A DNA stretch of 45,967 nt. It comes from a bacterium. Its GTDB lineage: Bacteria; Hydrothermota; UBA3073; JACQXS01. The notes beneath the pieces are model-generated. The model was not told the DNA's origin. It saw only the letters and a program-made list of their open reading frames with translations, and searched no databases. Both the position numbers and the translations under genes were made by a program. Where the stretch lies: NCBI GenBank assembly GCA_030605695.1, contig JAUWHX010000080.1:1-45967 (forward strand). The letters are read 5' to 3'. Shown piece by piece: positions 22,374 through 32,841 of this stretch; within the stretch, counting starts at the first letter, position 1, and each line of letters opens with the position of its first letter.

Positions 22374-25300
22374 ATGTGGATTGTGTTTATGTTGATGTTG
22401 TTGGGTCCATGGTATAAGATTGAACTTCAGGAAGAAGGTATATATAAAATTGATGCCTCACAGATTGGCATATCTGGGATTGACCCAACTACAATAAAAT
22501 TATATAATGGCAGAAGTGAAATGGTTACCGATAATCTTGATGCTTTGATAGAAGTGCCGATTTATATTCTTCCAGACACTTCTGTTTTATTCTATGGCAC
22601 ATCACTTGCTGGATGGGGCAAGAATGGTGAAGCTTTTCTGAATCCATATACTTCTACTAATGTTTACTGGCTTACTTATGGAGGAGAACAAGGTAGGAGG
22701 GATAGCATTTCTGGTAGTTCAATTCAATATGCACCTGCCTATTTTCTTGATACCTTGCATATAGAAGAAGACAGTAGTTGCCCAGCACAGAGTGGACTTG
22801 GATGGATATGGAAGAAGCTTGAACGTCCACTGGCAAGTAATAGTTTTAAAAAAGACTATACATTTGATGTTGATGGAATTTATGAGAATTCTTGCAAGAT
22901 GAAACTCGCAATTTATGGATGGTATACTGACCATAGCGCAGAGCGGGATGAAGCGAAAAATATGTGGCATAATATAAAAGTATATTTGAATGGAACTGCC
23001 TTTTTTGATACAAGTTGGCAGGGAGGACAGGAAAGCCCTCTAATTTTTGAACACGATGCCTTGGGGCTTCATAATGGGATAGATACTTTTACTATTGAGC
23101 TATATAAAGGAACTTCAACAGGAAGAGATATTATCTTCTTTGATTATTTTGAAGTTGCCTACAAGAAAAAATATGAAGCTTATGATGGAAATTTAAGGTT
23201 CAGCGAAGGCGATTCACTTTCTAATGACCTAAAGTTTACACTACAAGGATTTCAGGAACTTCCTGTAATTTTTAATATTACGGACCCTATTGAACCAAAA
23301 CGAATCTATGGGACCCAATTTGTGAGTGACACAGTCAAGTTTCAGGGACCCGGGGGAGTTTATTTTGCAAGCACTAACTTTAAAACTCCGGTTATAAAGG
23401 GAGAAAGTCCCTATAATTTGCGTAGCACTCCACAGAGTCTGGATTGTATAATAATTACGCATCCTGATTTTTTGAGTTGTGCAAATAATCTTAAAATACA
23501 TAGAGAAGGACAAGGATCACAAACTAAAGTGTTTTCTGTTTCTGATATTTATAATAACTTCAGCTGGGGACTTGAAAATTCACCTTATGCAATAAGAAAT
23601 TTCCTCACTTATGCTTATGATAACTGGAGTCAACCTAAATACTGCCTTCTTCTTGGTGCAGGAACTTATGATTATAGGAGTTCACTGGACAAAAATCGTG
23701 TTCCTCCATACGAAAGTGGATATCGTGTAGGAGAACATAGGTATCCTCCACAAAATCAATATTGCTATGACTGGTGGTATGCAAATAAGAACTGTGCAAT
23801 TGGAAGAATTACAGCAAAATCAATAAGTGAGGCAAGCAGTGCAGTAGATAAGATTATCAATTACGAGAAAAACCCAGGAGTATGGCAAAACCGTATTTTG
23901 CTTATTGCAGATGATGAAAACCCGGATGGCGATGCTTTTGTAAATTACCAGGAAAGGATTGCTAATGAAATCCCTCCAGAGTTTGACATATTCAAGATTT
24001 ATTTAATGAACTACCCTCTTGATGGGCGGACGAAGCCAACAGCGAGAGATGATTTAATAAGATACTGGAGTAAAGGAGTATTCCTAACTTTCTTTGGAGG
24101 ACACGGAAATTTGAAACAACTTTGCCACGAAAATGTTTTCTGGAATCCTACAGATATTGAGGCACTTGGTAATGGGATAAAGCTACCTTTCTCTCATTTC
24201 TGGTCGTCTGGGGTCGGTTGCTTTGAACGCCAATACGACGATGGGATAGCTGATATTTTGCAAAAGGTAGATAATAAAGGTTCAATCGGAACTCTTGCAT
24301 CCACACGTGCAGTAGGTGGTTCTTCAGGCATAGAACAAGGGATTGTTAAATATTTCTTGATAGAACCACAGAATACAATAGGAGAAGCAGTACACGCAAC
24401 TCTTCTTAACTCAGGATTTCCTAAAAATATGAACTTGTTTGCAGACCCTGCAACAAGACTCCCTAACCGCTCAATTGCTATTACAATTGACTCTTTCCCT
24501 GATACACTTAAAGGTGGAGAAATTCTTGAGGTGTCAGGACAAGCACCTAATGCAAGTCTTGCCCATATCACTGTGAGAAGTTCAGAGTATACTTATACCT
24601 ACAATTATGATTCGCGTTCCTGCATTTATAAAATGCGAGGCAGGATGATTAATCACCAGTTATGCGAAGATATTCTTTTTGAAGGCATTACGCCGGTGGT
24701 AAGTGGAAAGTTTAAGCAAGAGTTTTTCATTCCCGTGAATATAGATTCAGTTTTATGTGGTGAGAATGGTAAAATTTCAGTATTTGCATGGAATGATACA
24801 TCATGTGGAAGTGCATTTATTGAAGTACCAGTTACGCAAGGAGAGGAAAATCCAGAGGATACAATTGGTCCAACAATCGAACTCTTTGCAAATGGTAATC
24901 CACTGGCAGATAGTGGCGATACAGTTTCAAGCAATTTTACTCTTTCTGGGATATTGGAAGACGAGTCAGGAATTAATGTTTTTAATAAATTAGAACCTGC
25001 AAACCTTGCTTTTATGCTTAGAATTAATTCTGGTGAATTCATACCATTAGCAGATTCTTTTCAATACGATACTGGAAGCTGTTGCAAAGGGAGCTTCTCT
25101 TATCACCCGTTTACACTTGCAATCGACACAGAAGATACACTTTATATCCAGGCTTCTGATAATTTGGGCAACAGAACTGTATTGTCTGTTATTGTAGTAG
25201 TGGGAGTTGAAGAGACAAGTGACTCAATCAAGGTTTTCAGTCTTTCCCAGAATTATCCAAATCCATTTATTAAATCTACAATTATCAAGTACCAGCTCCC

Positions 25301-25493
25301 AATCAAGAGCAAAGTCTCATTAAAGATTTATGATGTGGCTGGCAGAATGGTAAAAACATTGGTGAACAAAGAGAAAAAAGCAGGATGTTACAATGTTGAG
25401 TTGGATGCTGAAGGACTTGGTAGTGGAATTTATTTTATAAAGCTTATAGCGGGTGATTACAAGTCTATCAAAAAACTTATCCTGATGAGATAG
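22374..25493 (+). CDS. Gingipain-like C25 family cysteine protease with C-terminal sorting domain
   Basis: A 1039-residue secreted protease. The central caspase-like C25 domain (about 360-690) has the catalytic His in LTFFGGHGNLKQL (about 577) and Cys in WSSGVGCFERQ (about 616), and ends with NLFADPATRLP. An Ig-like region follows, then a Por-secretion/type IX sorting domain (about 955-1039): NYPNPFIKSTIIKYQLP, KIYDVAGRMVKTLV, GSGIYFIKLIAGDY. Family relatives include gingipains and the type IX sortase PorU. The N-terminal hydrophobic stretch is short and starts MWIVFMLMLLG without basic residues, so the signal peptide looks atypical or the start lies upstream. Ribosome binding site AAGGAGAAAAA. 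Own promoter; not part of the flagellar run. Confidence 0.88.
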   Translation: MWIVFMLMLLGPWYKIELQEEGIYKIDASQIGISGIDPTTIKLYNGRSEMVTDNLDALIEVPIYILPDTSVLFYGTSLAGWGKNGEAFLNPYTSTNVYWLTYGGEQGRRDSISGSSIQYAPAYFLDTLHIEEDSSCPAQSGLGWIWKKLERPLASNSFKKDYTFDVDGIYENSCKMKLAIYGWYTDHSAERDEAKNMWHNIKVYLNGTAFFDTSWQGGQESPLIFEHDALGLHNGIDTFTIELYKGTSTGRDIIFFDYFEVAYKKKYEAYDGNLRFSEGDSLSNDLKFTLQGFQELPVIFNITDPIEPKRIYGTQFVSDTVKFQGPGGVYFASTNFKTPVIKGESPYNLRSTPQSLDCIIITHPDFLSCANNLKIHREGQGSQTKVFSVSDIYNNFSWGLENSPYAIRNFLTYAYDNWSQPKYCLLLGAGTYDYRSSLDKNRVPPYESGYRVGEHRYPPQNQYCYDWWYANKNCAIGRITAKSISEASSAVDKIINYEKNPGVWQNRILLIADDENPDGDAFVNYQERIANEIPPEFDIFKIYLMNYPLDGRTKPTARDDLIRYWSKGVFLTFFGGHGNLKQLCHENVFWNPTDIEALGNGIKLPFSHFWSSGVGCFERQYDDGIADILQKVDNKGSIGTLASTRAVGGSSGIEQGIVKYFLIEPQNTIGEAVHATLLNSGFPKNMNLFADPATRLPNRSIAITIDSFPDTLKGGEILEVSGQAPNASLAHITVRSSEYTYTYNYDSRSCIYKMRGRMINHQLCEDILFEGITPVVSGKFKQEFFIPVNIDSVLCGENGKISVFAWNDTSCGSAFIEVPVTQGEENPEDTIGPTIELFANGNPLADSGDTVSSNFTLSGILEDESGINVFNKLEPANLAFMLRINSGEFIPLADSFQYDTGSCCKGSFSYHPFTLAIDTEDTLYIQASDNLGNRTVLSVIVVVGVEETSDSIKVFSLSQNYPNPFIKSTIIKYQLPIKSKVSLKIYDVAGRMVKTLVNKEKKAGCYNVELDAEGLGSGIYFIKLIAGDYKSIKKLILMR

Positions 25494-25595
25494 AATAGCT
25501 ATAAAGCTATTGAGCTACAAAATCAGGGCAAATTTAGCAATTATTGAATTCGGAACATTTCTTAATTCTATTTAATTTTCCCCAATAAAAAAAGT

Positions 25596-25623
25596 TTGAC
25601 AGATGGGACTTCCCGTGTAAAAT
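25596..25623 (+). promoter_or_regulatory. Sigma-70-type promoter of yifB
   Basis: TTGACA-N16-TAAAAT. The predicted start (about 25630) is only a few bases before the ATG at 25633, and no ribosome binding site is visible, so the yifB mRNA may be leaderless. Confidence 0.6.
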
Positions 25624-25632
25624 TAAGATCAA

Positions 25633-27174
25633 ATGATTGCGAAGGTAAATTCATCTGCAGTAATTGGGGTTGACCCTTATAAAGTTGAAGTAGAGGTAGA
25701 TATATCCAAAGGATTGCCAAGATACTCAACAATGGTTGGGCTACCAGATTCAGCAGTTAAGGAGTCAAAAGATAGAGTTAAGACTGCAATTAAGAATTCA
25801 GGATTTAAATTCCCTGTCCAGTTGATTACTGTGAACCTTGCACCTGCGGATATAAAAAAGGAAGGCTCAAACTTTGACCTCCCAATTGCCCTTGGAATCT
25901 TATCTGCCCAGGATATAATCCCAAAGGATAGTCTTAATGATTTCCTTGTGCTCGGAGAATTATCCTTGAGTGGTGAGCTTCGTGGGGTAAGGGGAATACT
26001 TCCAATAGCTATTGCGGCGAGTAAACTTGGATTCCGCAAGATGATAATTCCTGAAGCCAATAAAAATGAGGCAGCAATTGTAGAAGAGCTTGAAGTCTAT
26101 CCAAGCAAGAGTCTCCAGGAAACGGTTAGTTTTTTATGCGGGGAACTTGAAATAGAGTCTCATAAGGTAGATATAGATGAGATATTTAAAAAGGAATCCC
26201 AATATGAATTGGATTTCTCGGATGTAAAGGGGCAAGAGGGTGCAAAACGAGCCCTTGAAGTAGCAACTGCAGGTGGACATAATGTTTTGATGATAGGACC
26301 TCCGGGAGCAGGCAAAACGATGCTTGCTCGCCGAATACCTACAATCCTTCCAGAGCTTACACTTGAGGAAGCACTTGAGACTACAAAAATACACTCAGTA
26401 GCTGGACTTATACCCCCGGAAAAAGGGATTGTTGGCATAAGACCTTTTAGATTGCCACACCATACAGTTTCAGACGCTGGGCTTATTGGAGGAGGCACTT
26501 ACCCAAAACCGGGAGAAATATCCATTGCTCATAATGGAGTCCTGTTCCTTGATGAGTTGCCTGAGTTTAACAAAAGGGCACTTGAAGTAATGCGTCAACC
26601 GATTGAAGATGGAAAGGTCACAATATCAAGAGTAGCCACAACTCTTACTTTCCCTTCACGCTTTATGCTCGTTGCCGCGATGAACCCCTGTGTCTGTGGC
26701 TATTTCGGAGACCCTTATCATAATTGCACCTGCACACCTAATCAAATTCAGCGATATGTGTCTAAAATCTCAGGTCCTTTGCTTGACCGCATAGATATAC
26801 ATATAGAAGTGCCTTCTATTCCTTATGAAGAGCTTACAAGCAAAAAGCCGGGTGAAGAGTCAGCACGAGTAAGAGGACGTGTAAATAATGCAAGAGCCAG
26901 TCAGCTTGAAAGATACAAAGACCGCAAATCCATTTACTGCAATGCTCAACTGGAGCAAAGAGATTTATCAAAGTATTGTAAAATTGACTCACGGTCTGAT
27001 GAGTTATTAAGACTTGCCATTGAGAAGTTTGGTTTATCGGCGAGGGCTTACTCACGGATACTCAAAGTAGCTCGCACAATAGCAGATTTAGAGAATTCTG
27101 CTGATATAAAAGCAGAGCATATATCAGAAGCTATCCAGTATCGCACTTTAGACCGCAAATACTGGCTGAGATGA
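25633..27174 (+). CDS. yifB: YifB/ComM family magnesium-chelatase-like AAA+ ATPase
   Basis: A 513-residue protein. The N-terminal Lon-S5-like ChlI domain (1-175) includes [20 protein letters not shown]; the AAA+ domain has Walker [14 protein letters not shown] (about 222), Walker [12 protein letters not shown], and the Cys cluster [15 protein letters not shown]; the C-terminal helical domain ends TLDRKYWLR. ComM is a branch-migration helicase in natural transformation in other bacteria. This copy is intact. Two partial copies of its 3' end lie at 40071-40567 and 42771-42838, and the region between carries accessory genes; comM is also a known insertion hotspot for genomic islands in Acinetobacter (family knowledge). 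Confidence 0.95.
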   Translation: MIAKVNSSAVIGVDPYKVEVEVDISKGLPRYSTMVGLPDSAVKESKDRVKTAIKNSGFKFPVQLITVNLAPADIKKEGSNFDLPIALGILSAQDIIPKDSLNDFLVLGELSLSGELRGVRGILPIAIAASKLGFRKMIIPEANKNEAAIVEELEVYPSKSLQETVSFLCGELEIESHKVDIDEIFKKESQYELDFSDVKGQEGAKRALEVATAGGHNVLMIGPPGAGKTMLARRIPTILPELTLEEALETTKIHSVAGLIPPEKGIVGIRPFRLPHHTVSDAGLIGGGTYPKPGEISIAHNGVLFLDELPEFNKRALEVMRQPIEDGKVTISRVATTLTFPSRFMLVAAMNPCVCGYFGDPYHNCTCTPNQIQRYVSKISGPLLDRIDIHIEVPSIPYEELTSKKPGEESARVRGRVNNARASQLERYKDRKSIYCNAQLEQRDLSKYCKIDSRSDELLRLAIEKFGLSARAYSRILKVARTIADLENSADIKAEHISEAIQYRTLDRKYWLR

Positions 27175-27321
27175 TACAAAACCCCAAAAAACTCGGGCTT
27201 TATCCTTAATATAATAGTTATTATTGAGAACTGCATATTTAATGGAATTATTATGCTGACCATTTTACTCTCACATAGTATGTATCAACATATTTATCCA
27301 GTTTCTTTAAAAAAGCCGTTC

Positions 27322-27441
27322 TCAATAATCAAAACTTATCATATGCCTCGGCAACAGCTTTTTGACGCCATTCCTTATTTTATTTGCTGTTGCCATTATT
27401 TCTTCACTCGTCATATTCCCCAATATTCTCTTTGTACACAT
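27322..27441 (-). CDS. Possible 39-residue small protein
   Basis: Minus-strand frame starting MCTKRILGNMTSEEIMATAN and ending at TGA 27322. Support is a strong ribosome binding site (GATGAGGAGGATATT) directly before the ATG. No family recognised and no promoter seen; it may be a remnant. It lies in the gap 27175-27743 downstream of yifB, which otherwise holds only the hairpins at 27497-27576. Confidence 0.35.
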   Translation of the reverse strand: MCTKRILGNMTSEEIMATANKIRNGVKKLLPRHMISFDY

Positions 27442-27496
27442 AATATCCTCCTCATCCTATTATTTTATGAATAACAATTTATGAAAATGGTGTAAT

Positions 27497-27576
27497 ACCC
27501 CACTTTTAAGCGGGGATGTAAGCCAAAAAATAAGTTTTTTCTTTTAATGCCTTGCCTTTAGGCGAGGTTCTTTGCT
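27497..27576. repeat. Two hairpins; the second is repeated at 39226
   Basis: CCCCaCTTttAAGcGGGG (27497-27514) and CCTTGCC-ttta-GGCGAGG followed by TTCTTTGCT (27550-27576). The segment GCCTTTAGGCGnGGTTCTTT recurs in the same orientation at 39229, beyond the phosphate island. Such hairpins resemble the subterminal structures of IS200/IS605-type elements, but no transposase is seen. Confidence 0.5.
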
Positions 27577-27743
27577 ATAATATATTTCAAAAGGCAAGGA
27601 TTTTATTGATTTTTGACTGAATTCAAGCTGTGGAAAGTTAAGAATATTACATTCTCATCATTTCTTGTTCTGCCTACTTATACTTCCACCAATGAATACT
27701 GATTGTGATAATTGGGAAGTTACGATGTGAGCACACTATTTAT

Positions 27744-28400
27744 CTACTTAGTTCGTTTGTGGTGCTTTATGACATCGCCTTTTGCTGCGAAAATAGTGTC
27801 CTCTGCTATGTTTGTTGCTAAATCTGCTATCCGTTCCAGATTCCGAGCTATAAGTATTAGACTTAACGCACGGTCCGTTGCAGAAGGATCACCCATCATA
27901 TAAGTCAATAGTTCTCGGGTAATCTGCTCAAGAAATGCATCAATAACCGAATCATTTTTACAGACTTTAACGGCAAGCTTACTGTCATTTTCAGCAAATG
28001 CATTAAGACTTTCTCTTAACATTTTACAAGTATTTTCAGCCATCGTGGATATATCAATCAATGGTTTTATCTGTGGTTTTGATATTAAATTTAGTGATCT
28101 TTCGGCAATATTTACTGCGTGGTCTCCAATCCTCTCAAGGTCATTATTTATTTTGATTATCATAACTATAGTTCGTAAATTTGAAGCTTCAGGTTGATAC
28201 ATTGCCATCAAATTTATTGAATCTTCTTCAATTTCAATCTCAAGATTATTTACTTTAGCCTCATCTTTTTCTATAACTTCCTTTGCAGGTAATTCATTCT
28301 TCTCTGTCAGTGCTCGTATACTTTTTGTAACCATCTCTTCTACAAGCCCTGCTTGACTGAAAAGTTTCTCTCTGAGTTCAACGATTTTCTGCGTTAGCAT
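27744..28400 (-). CDS. phoU: Phosphate-specific transport system accessory protein PhoU
   Basis: A 218-residue helical protein with two repeated PhoU domains: a first with IEIEEDSINLMAMYQPEASN and NNDLERIGDHAVNIAERS, and a second with NLERIADLATNIAEDTIF; the E/D-x-x-R-x-x-D motifs bind metal. PhoU represses the Pho regulon when phosphate is ample, by linking PstB to PhoR. I place the start at 28400 because AAAGGAGGGATGAA precedes it; an upstream ATG at 28424 overlaps pstB. Last gene of the operon. Confidence 0.93.
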   Translation of the reverse strand: MLTQKIVELREKLFSQAGLVEEMVTKSIRALTEKNELPAKEVIEKDEAKVNNLEIEIEEDSINLMAMYQPEASNLRTIVMIIKINNDLERIGDHAVNIAERSLNLISKPQIKPLIDISTMAENTCKMLRESLNAFAENDSKLAVKVCKNDSVIDAFLEQITRELLTYMMGDPSATDRALSLILIARNLERIADLATNIAEDTIFAAKGDVIKHHKRTK

Positions 28401-28416
28401 TTCATCCCTCCTTTTA

Positions 28417-29175
28417 TTATCCAAACTTTCCTGTTAGATAGTTTTCTGTCCGCTTATCTTTAGGTGTTGTAAACATTTGGTTAGTTTCACTAAATTCTAT
28501 CAAATCTCCTAACAACATAAAAGCAGTATAGTCAGAGACTCTTGCTGCTTGTTGTAGATTATGCGTAACGATTATTATTGTATATTTTTGTTTCAATTCT
28601 TCAATCAATTGTTCAATTTTTGCAGTTGAGATAGGATCAAGTGCAGAGCAAGGTTCATCAAAAAGCACTACTTCTGGTTCAATTGCTATTGCTCGTGCAA
28701 TGCAAAGTCTTTGTTGCTGTCCACCAGATAAACTAAAAGCATTTTTATGAAGACAATCTTTTACTTCATCCCAGAGTCCTACATCAATAATTGAGTCATG
28801 GACTTTTTTTTCTATTTTAGTTTTATCTTTCCATCCATGAATCTTTAATCCATAGGCTACATTCTCAAAAATAGTTTTTGGAAATGGATTTACTTTCTGG
28901 AATACCATTCCTACTTTCTTTCTCAAGTGAAATATATCCTTTATATCCTTGTATATATCTTGCTCATCAAGTAATACTTTACCTGTAATTCGTGTCCCGT
29001 CTATAAGGTCATTTAATCGGTTAAATACACGCAGAAGAGTTGATTTTCCACATCCAGATGGTCCCATTATAGCGGTTACTGCATTTTCTGGGATTGAAAT
29101 ATTTATATTTTTCAAACAAGGAGAATCTCCGTACCATAAATCTAAATTTTTTGTGATAATCTTATGATTCACCAT
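28417..29175 (-). CDS. pstB: Phosphate ABC transporter ATP-binding protein PstB
   Basis: A 252-residue ABC ATPase with Walker A GPSGCGKS, signature [14 protein letters not shown], Walker [15 protein letters not shown] and switch [20 protein letters not shown], all of PstB type. Powers phosphate uptake with PstC/PstA. Overlaps the end of pstA by 7 bases, with AGGAGGGCTAAAA before the start. Length is normal. Confidence 0.96.
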   Translation of the reverse strand: MVNHKIITKNLDLWYGDSPCLKNINISIPENAVTAIMGPSGCGKSTLLRVFNRLNDLIDGTRITGKVLLDEQDIYKDIKDIFHLRKKVGMVFQKVNPFPKTIFENVAYGLKIHGWKDKTKIEKKVHDSIIDVGLWDEVKDCLHKNAFSLSGGQQQRLCIARAIAIEPEVVLFDEPCSALDPISTAKIEQLIEELKQKYTIIIVTHNLQQAARVSDYTAFMLLGDLIEFSETNQMFTTPKDKRTENYLTGKFG

Positions 29176-30017
29176 TTTTTAGCCCTCCTACCTCTAATTC
29201 GTATCAATATTGCTATGAAATTTATGCTCATAACCAGTCCAAGAAGTACTACTGCGGTTCCGTAGGCAATTGGGACTTGATATTCTGACGCTGTGCCTTC
29301 TGTCATCAGAGCATAGATATGATAAGGTAAAGCCATAACTTCATCAAATATAGAATGAGGGAGTAATCTCTGATAAAATGTAACAGCAGTAAATAAAATA
29401 GGTGCCGTTTCACCTGCTGCACGTCCTATCCCAAGTATTGTTCCTGTTATAATACCAGGCAACGCAGTAGGGAGAACTATTTTTGTTATTGTTTGCCATT
29501 TTGTTGCTCCAACTGCGAATGATGCTTCTTTAAACTCCTGAGGAACTGCAAGGATAGCTTCTTCGCTTGCTTTTATTATTACAGGAAGAATCATTATCCC
29601 AAGTGTAAGTGCCCCTGAAAGTATTGATACTCCAAAATTGAATAACTTCACAAACACAGCTAATCCAAACAGCCCAAATACCACAGAAGGAACTCCGGCT
29701 AATGCATCCACACCTATTCTTATGGTTTTTATCAGTCCTTTGTGTTTTGCATATTCTATGAGGTAAATAGCAGATAATACTCCTAATGGTAGAGCAAAAA
29801 TTATAGTTCCTATGGAAAGATAAAGAGTGCCAATAATTGCAGGAAAGATACCTCCTTTAGTCATTCCATCTTTGGGAACTTCAAGCAAAAATCCAATATT
29901 CAATACTTTGAATCCTTTGATTGAAATAAAAATAAGTATTGCAAGGAAAGAGATAACCACAAATAAGATTGAGATTCTCAATGCAAGTAATCCTATAAGT
30001 TCTTTCTGTTTTCTCAT
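29169..30017 (-). CDS. pstA: Phosphate ABC transporter permease PstA
   Basis: A 282-residue inner-membrane permease with six predicted membrane segments. The conserved core [20 protein letters not shown] and the EAA loop [20 protein letters not shown] (ATPase contact) are clear, followed by [16 protein letters not shown]. Overlaps pstC by 4 bases (ATGA), so the two subunits are translationally coupled. Confidence 0.95.
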   Translation of the reverse strand: MRKQKELIGLLALRISILFVVISFLAILIFISIKGFKVLNIGFLLEVPKDGMTKGGIFPAIIGTLYLSIGTIIFALPLGVLSAIYLIEYAKHKGLIKTIRIGVDALAGVPSVVFGLFGLAVFVKLFNFGVSILSGALTLGIMILPVIIKASEEAILAVPQEFKEASFAVGATKWQTITKIVLPTALPGIITGTILGIGRAAGETAPILFTAVTFYQRLLPHSIFDEVMALPYHIYALMTEGTASEYQVPIAYGTAVVLLGLVMSINFIAILIRIRGRRAKKW

Positions 30018-30862
30018 CTTTCTTTGAAATGTTCTGCAATTAGGCTCAATCCAATCGTTATTAAAAACAAAACAAGTCCTATAGCAAATAACGCATGATA
30101 ATGCATACTACCCATAGGAGCTTCGCCCATCTCAGCAGCAATAGTTGCTGTCATCGGTCTTACGGGTTTGAAGAAATTAGGAGTAATAACAGCACAACAT
30201 CCCGCTACCATAAGAACAGTCATAGTTTCCCCTATTGCTCTGCCTATTCCAAGAATAACTGATGCAAAAATGCCAGACTTCGCAGCTGGCACTACTACTC
30301 TCGTTATTGTTTCCCATTGGTTTGCTCCAAGTGCAAAAGAGGCTTCCCTTAGTGCTTTTGGCACTGAGGATATTGCATCTTCAGCAATGCTTGCAACAGT
30401 TGGTAGAGCCATAACTCCCAAAATAACAGAAGCAGTAAATGCAGTTAATCCTATAGACAAGTGAAATATTCTTTGAATAAAGGGAGCAAGCAACACCATA
30501 CCAAAAAATCCATAAACTACTGAAGGGACTCCAGCAAGCATTTCTATAAATGGTTTGATTATCTCTCTTACAGCCCGATTAGCAATTTCTGAAAGATATA
30601 TTGCACATCCAAGCCCAAATGGAATGGCAATAATCAAAGCACCCGCTGTTACCATTAGTGAACCACAGATTAATGGCAAAATCCCAAATTCTGGTGGCTC
30701 ATGTACAGGATACCAATGCCTTCCAAATATGAACCTGAAAAGAGGAACAGACTTGAAAATGGGTGTTCCTTCTATAAATAGAATGAGCATTATCCCAAAC
30801 AGAAATACCCATGTTAATAAGGCAAAAATCGGCAACAGTCTTTCAATAAAGTTCTTTTTCAT
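30014..30862 (-). CDS. pstC: Phosphate ABC transporter permease PstC
   Basis: A 282-residue permease with six membrane segments. Core [23 protein letters not shown] loop EASFALGANQWETITRVVVP, and GIGRAIGETMTVLMVAG mark PstC. A 10-bp perfect hairpin lies between pstS and pstC (30873-30896), which may lower permease expression relative to the binding protein. Confidence 0.95.
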   Translation of the reverse strand: MKKNFIERLLPIFALLTWVFLFGIMLILFIEGTPIFKSVPLFRFIFGRHWYPVHEPPEFGILPLICGSLMVTAGALIIAIPFGLGCAIYLSEIANRAVREIIKPFIEMLAGVPSVVYGFFGMVLLAPFIQRIFHLSIGLTAFTASVILGVMALPTVASIAEDAISSVPKALREASFALGANQWETITRVVVPAAKSGIFASVILGIGRAIGETMTVLMVAGCCAVITPNFFKPVRPMTATIAAEMGEAPMGSMHYHALFAIGLVLFLITIGLSLIAEHFKER

Positions 30863-30872
30863 TTATTTTTGT

Positions 30873-30896
30873 AGGGGTGTATCGTAATACACCCCT
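30873..30896 (-). promoter_or_regulatory. Perfect hairpin between pstS and pstC
   Basis: AGGGGTGTAT-cgta-ATACACCCCT, a 10-bp perfect stem with a four-base loop. No U-tract. A processing or partial attenuation structure is likely; it could also be a dispersed palindromic repeat. Confidence 0.6.
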
Positions 30897-30918
30897 ATAT
30901 TGTGTCCCCGTCTCTCAC

Positions 30919-31746
30919 TCACTTTATTGGCACAAATCCGACATTCTCAACGATTTTCTGACCCTCTTTACTCAGAATGAAGTCAATAAACTCCTTTGCT
31001 AATCCTTTGGGCTTACCATCAGTATACATAAATAGTGGTCTGGCAATTTTGTATTCTCCAGAAACAACTGTCTCATTAGTAGGAGTTACTCCTTCTATAA
31101 CAAGACTCTTTACATCAGATGAGAGGTATCCAATTCCGACATAGCCAATAGCATCTGGTGCTCCCACTACTGCTGTTGCCACTGCTTTATTTGAGGCAAG
31201 CATTAGAGCATCTGCTTTTGTCTTGTCTCCTTTAAGAACCAGTTTTTTGAACACCTCAAAAGTGCCTGAAGCAACATCTCTTGAGATTGCCACTATAGGC
31301 TTAGTTCTTCCACCAACTTCACTCCATTTGCTTATCTCTCCTGCATAAATTGCCTTTAATTGGTCTAATGATAACTCTTTTACAGAGTTTGATGGATGAA
31401 CAATAATAGCAATTCCATCTTTTGCAATCACTGTCCCAACAGGATTTATTCCTTTAGACCTACAAGTTGTTATCTCCTTTGTCTTTATAGGTCTTGAGGC
31501 ATCAGAAATATCACAAGTTCCATCAATAAGAGCGGCAATACCAACCCCAGAACCACCGCCACGCACACTGATATTCACTTTTGGGCGTGATTCCATAAAC
31601 TCCTCTGCTGCTCTTTGAGCAATAGGTAAAACAGTAGTTGACCCTGTGATTGTAAGGGTATTTGGTCTCTTTCTTGCCTCCGAACTATAAACTGTCACAA
31701 AAGATGCTATGAGTATCAAAAGTCCTAATTTCTTGAATTTCAACAT
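30919..31746 (-). CDS. pstS: Phosphate-binding protein PstS
   Basis: A 275-residue periplasmic or lipid-free secreted binding protein with a Sec signal (KLGLLILIASFVTVYSSEA). Phosphate-binding loops: TITGSTTVLPIAQRAAEEFM, VRGGGSGVGIAAL, CDISDASRP and SRDVASGTFEVF. Captures phosphate for PstCAB. Ribosome binding site AAAGGAGGATAAA. First transporter gene after the porin-like gene. Confidence 0.95.
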   Translation of the reverse strand: MLKFKKLGLLILIASFVTVYSSEARKRPNTLTITGSTTVLPIAQRAAEEFMESRPKVNISVRGGGSGVGIAALIDGTCDISDASRPIKTKEITTCRSKGINPVGTVIAKDGIAIIVHPSNSVKELSLDQLKAIYAGEISKWSEVGGRTKPIVAISRDVASGTFEVFKKLVLKGDKTKADALMLASNKAVATAVVGAPDAIGYVGIGYLSSDVKSLVIEGVTPTNETVVSGEYKIARPLFMYTDGKPKGLAKEFIDFILSKEGQKIVENVGFVPIK

Positions 31747-31764
31747 TTTATCCTCCTTTATGTT

Positions 31765-32796
31765 TTATATCTCTCCAAGCTTTGGTGTAGACCATCCCCA
31801 ACGAAGCTGGAGCATGATCTTATCTGTAGGTTCTGAATCTGAAGATTCTGGTTGTTCCCTTACAAATGCAGTCTGAAGCATAACACCCGGCTTGCCTTTC
31901 TCTCTCCTTGAGAAATAGTAGTTAAAACCCCCAAGATACAGGAACTTACCATCATCTTTCTCGTCTGTATCAGGGTCCCAGTAATCATAGCGAGCAAGAA
32001 TTTCAAGGTTAATAGTCCCCAAATGAAATTTCGGGAATATCATATATCCCATCTGTGATGTCGGACTATCCGGGTCCCCTTTCTGTCCTCCAAGATATTG
32101 CATCCAAATATCAACAGGACCCTTGGCAAATCTTGTAAGACCAGTATAGTATTGCCTCTTTTGGTATTCCTCTAATCCTGAATTCTCCTGTACATAAGAA
32201 CCACCGATAGTAAAACCAGGGATGGGGATAAATCTCAAATCTGCCATATAAGCAAGCTCTGTATTGATTAAGTCACCTACTTTCTTATAACCCTCGCCAT
32301 TTACAGCCTCAAGCCTCCATGTTCCGTACCCCTGTGGGATATAGCCACCAACCGATATTCCATAGTCTCTGCTTCCAGGTATAACCTTATATTTTTCTCC
32401 AATGCACTTCTCGATTGGCCAGTATTCCCAGTCATAGACTCTACCAAAATAGTTTTTCTGAAGCCCAACTGTTATATCACCTTCAGGGATGAGTCCTTTG
32501 AATTTCACATAGCCATCTTTGATTTTCAATCCTGCACCATGAGGGTCCCCTTTCTTATCCTTTGACTTATCCGATGAAAACATCTCCAATGAGATGCGAG
32601 ACTCAAGTTTATCCGTATGTATGTGTTTCCAACGCAGGTAAATTCTCTTAACCTTAAACTCACTCTCTTGTGTTTCCCCTTCCTTCATCTCTTGAGTATA
32701 TCTAAACCAGTTTTCTCCATAGAACTGGGTTTGTCCTCCAAAAGCCGAAATTACCACCAGCATATTTACAACGATACCTGCAAAAACTTTAGACAT
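31765..32796 (-). CDS. Outer-membrane porin-like protein, probably for phosphate
   Basis: About 343 residues: a signal peptide (MSKVFAGIVVNMLVVISAFG) then an aromatic-rich, alternating beta pattern typical of 16- or 18-strand porins (FKVKRIYLRWKHIHTDKLES, VDIWMQYLGGQKGDP, INLEILARYDYWDPDTDE), ending GWSTPKLGEI. In the pst operon a phosphate/polyphosphate porin (OprP/O-like role) is plausible. Start: an ATG at 32826 has its own GGAGGTAAATT, but the signal peptide and a second site AAAGGAGGAAGA support 32796; the first may encode a short leader in frame. Confidence 0.7.
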   Translation of the reverse strand: MSKVFAGIVVNMLVVISAFGGQTQFYGENWFRYTQEMKEGETQESEFKVKRIYLRWKHIHTDKLESRISLEMFSSDKSKDKKGDPHGAGLKIKDGYVKFKGLIPEGDITVGLQKNYFGRVYDWEYWPIEKCIGEKYKVIPGSRDYGISVGGYIPQGYGTWRLEAVNGEGYKKVGDLINTELAYMADLRFIPIPGFTIGGSYVQENSGLEEYQKRQYYTGLTRFAKGPVDIWMQYLGGQKGDPDSPTSQMGYMIFPKFHLGTINLEILARYDYWDPDTDEKDDGKFLYLGGFNYYFSRREKGKPGVMLQTAFVREQPESSDSEPTDKIMLQLRWGWSTPKLGEI

Positions 32797-32841
32797 TCTT
32801 CCTCCTTTCTCCATTTTATAGCACATAATTTACCTCCATTT

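Noticed and set aside
26834-27055. Minus-strand ORF of 73 residues, also present at 40227-40448
   Set aside because: It is the antisense shadow of the yifB 3' end; its apparent conservation is only due to the duplicated yifB sequence.
27253-27474. 73-residue plus-strand ORF after yifB
   Set aside because: Rich in Cys, His, Ile and Tyr in a way typical of non-coding AT-rich DNA; the opposite strand has a better-supported small ORF.
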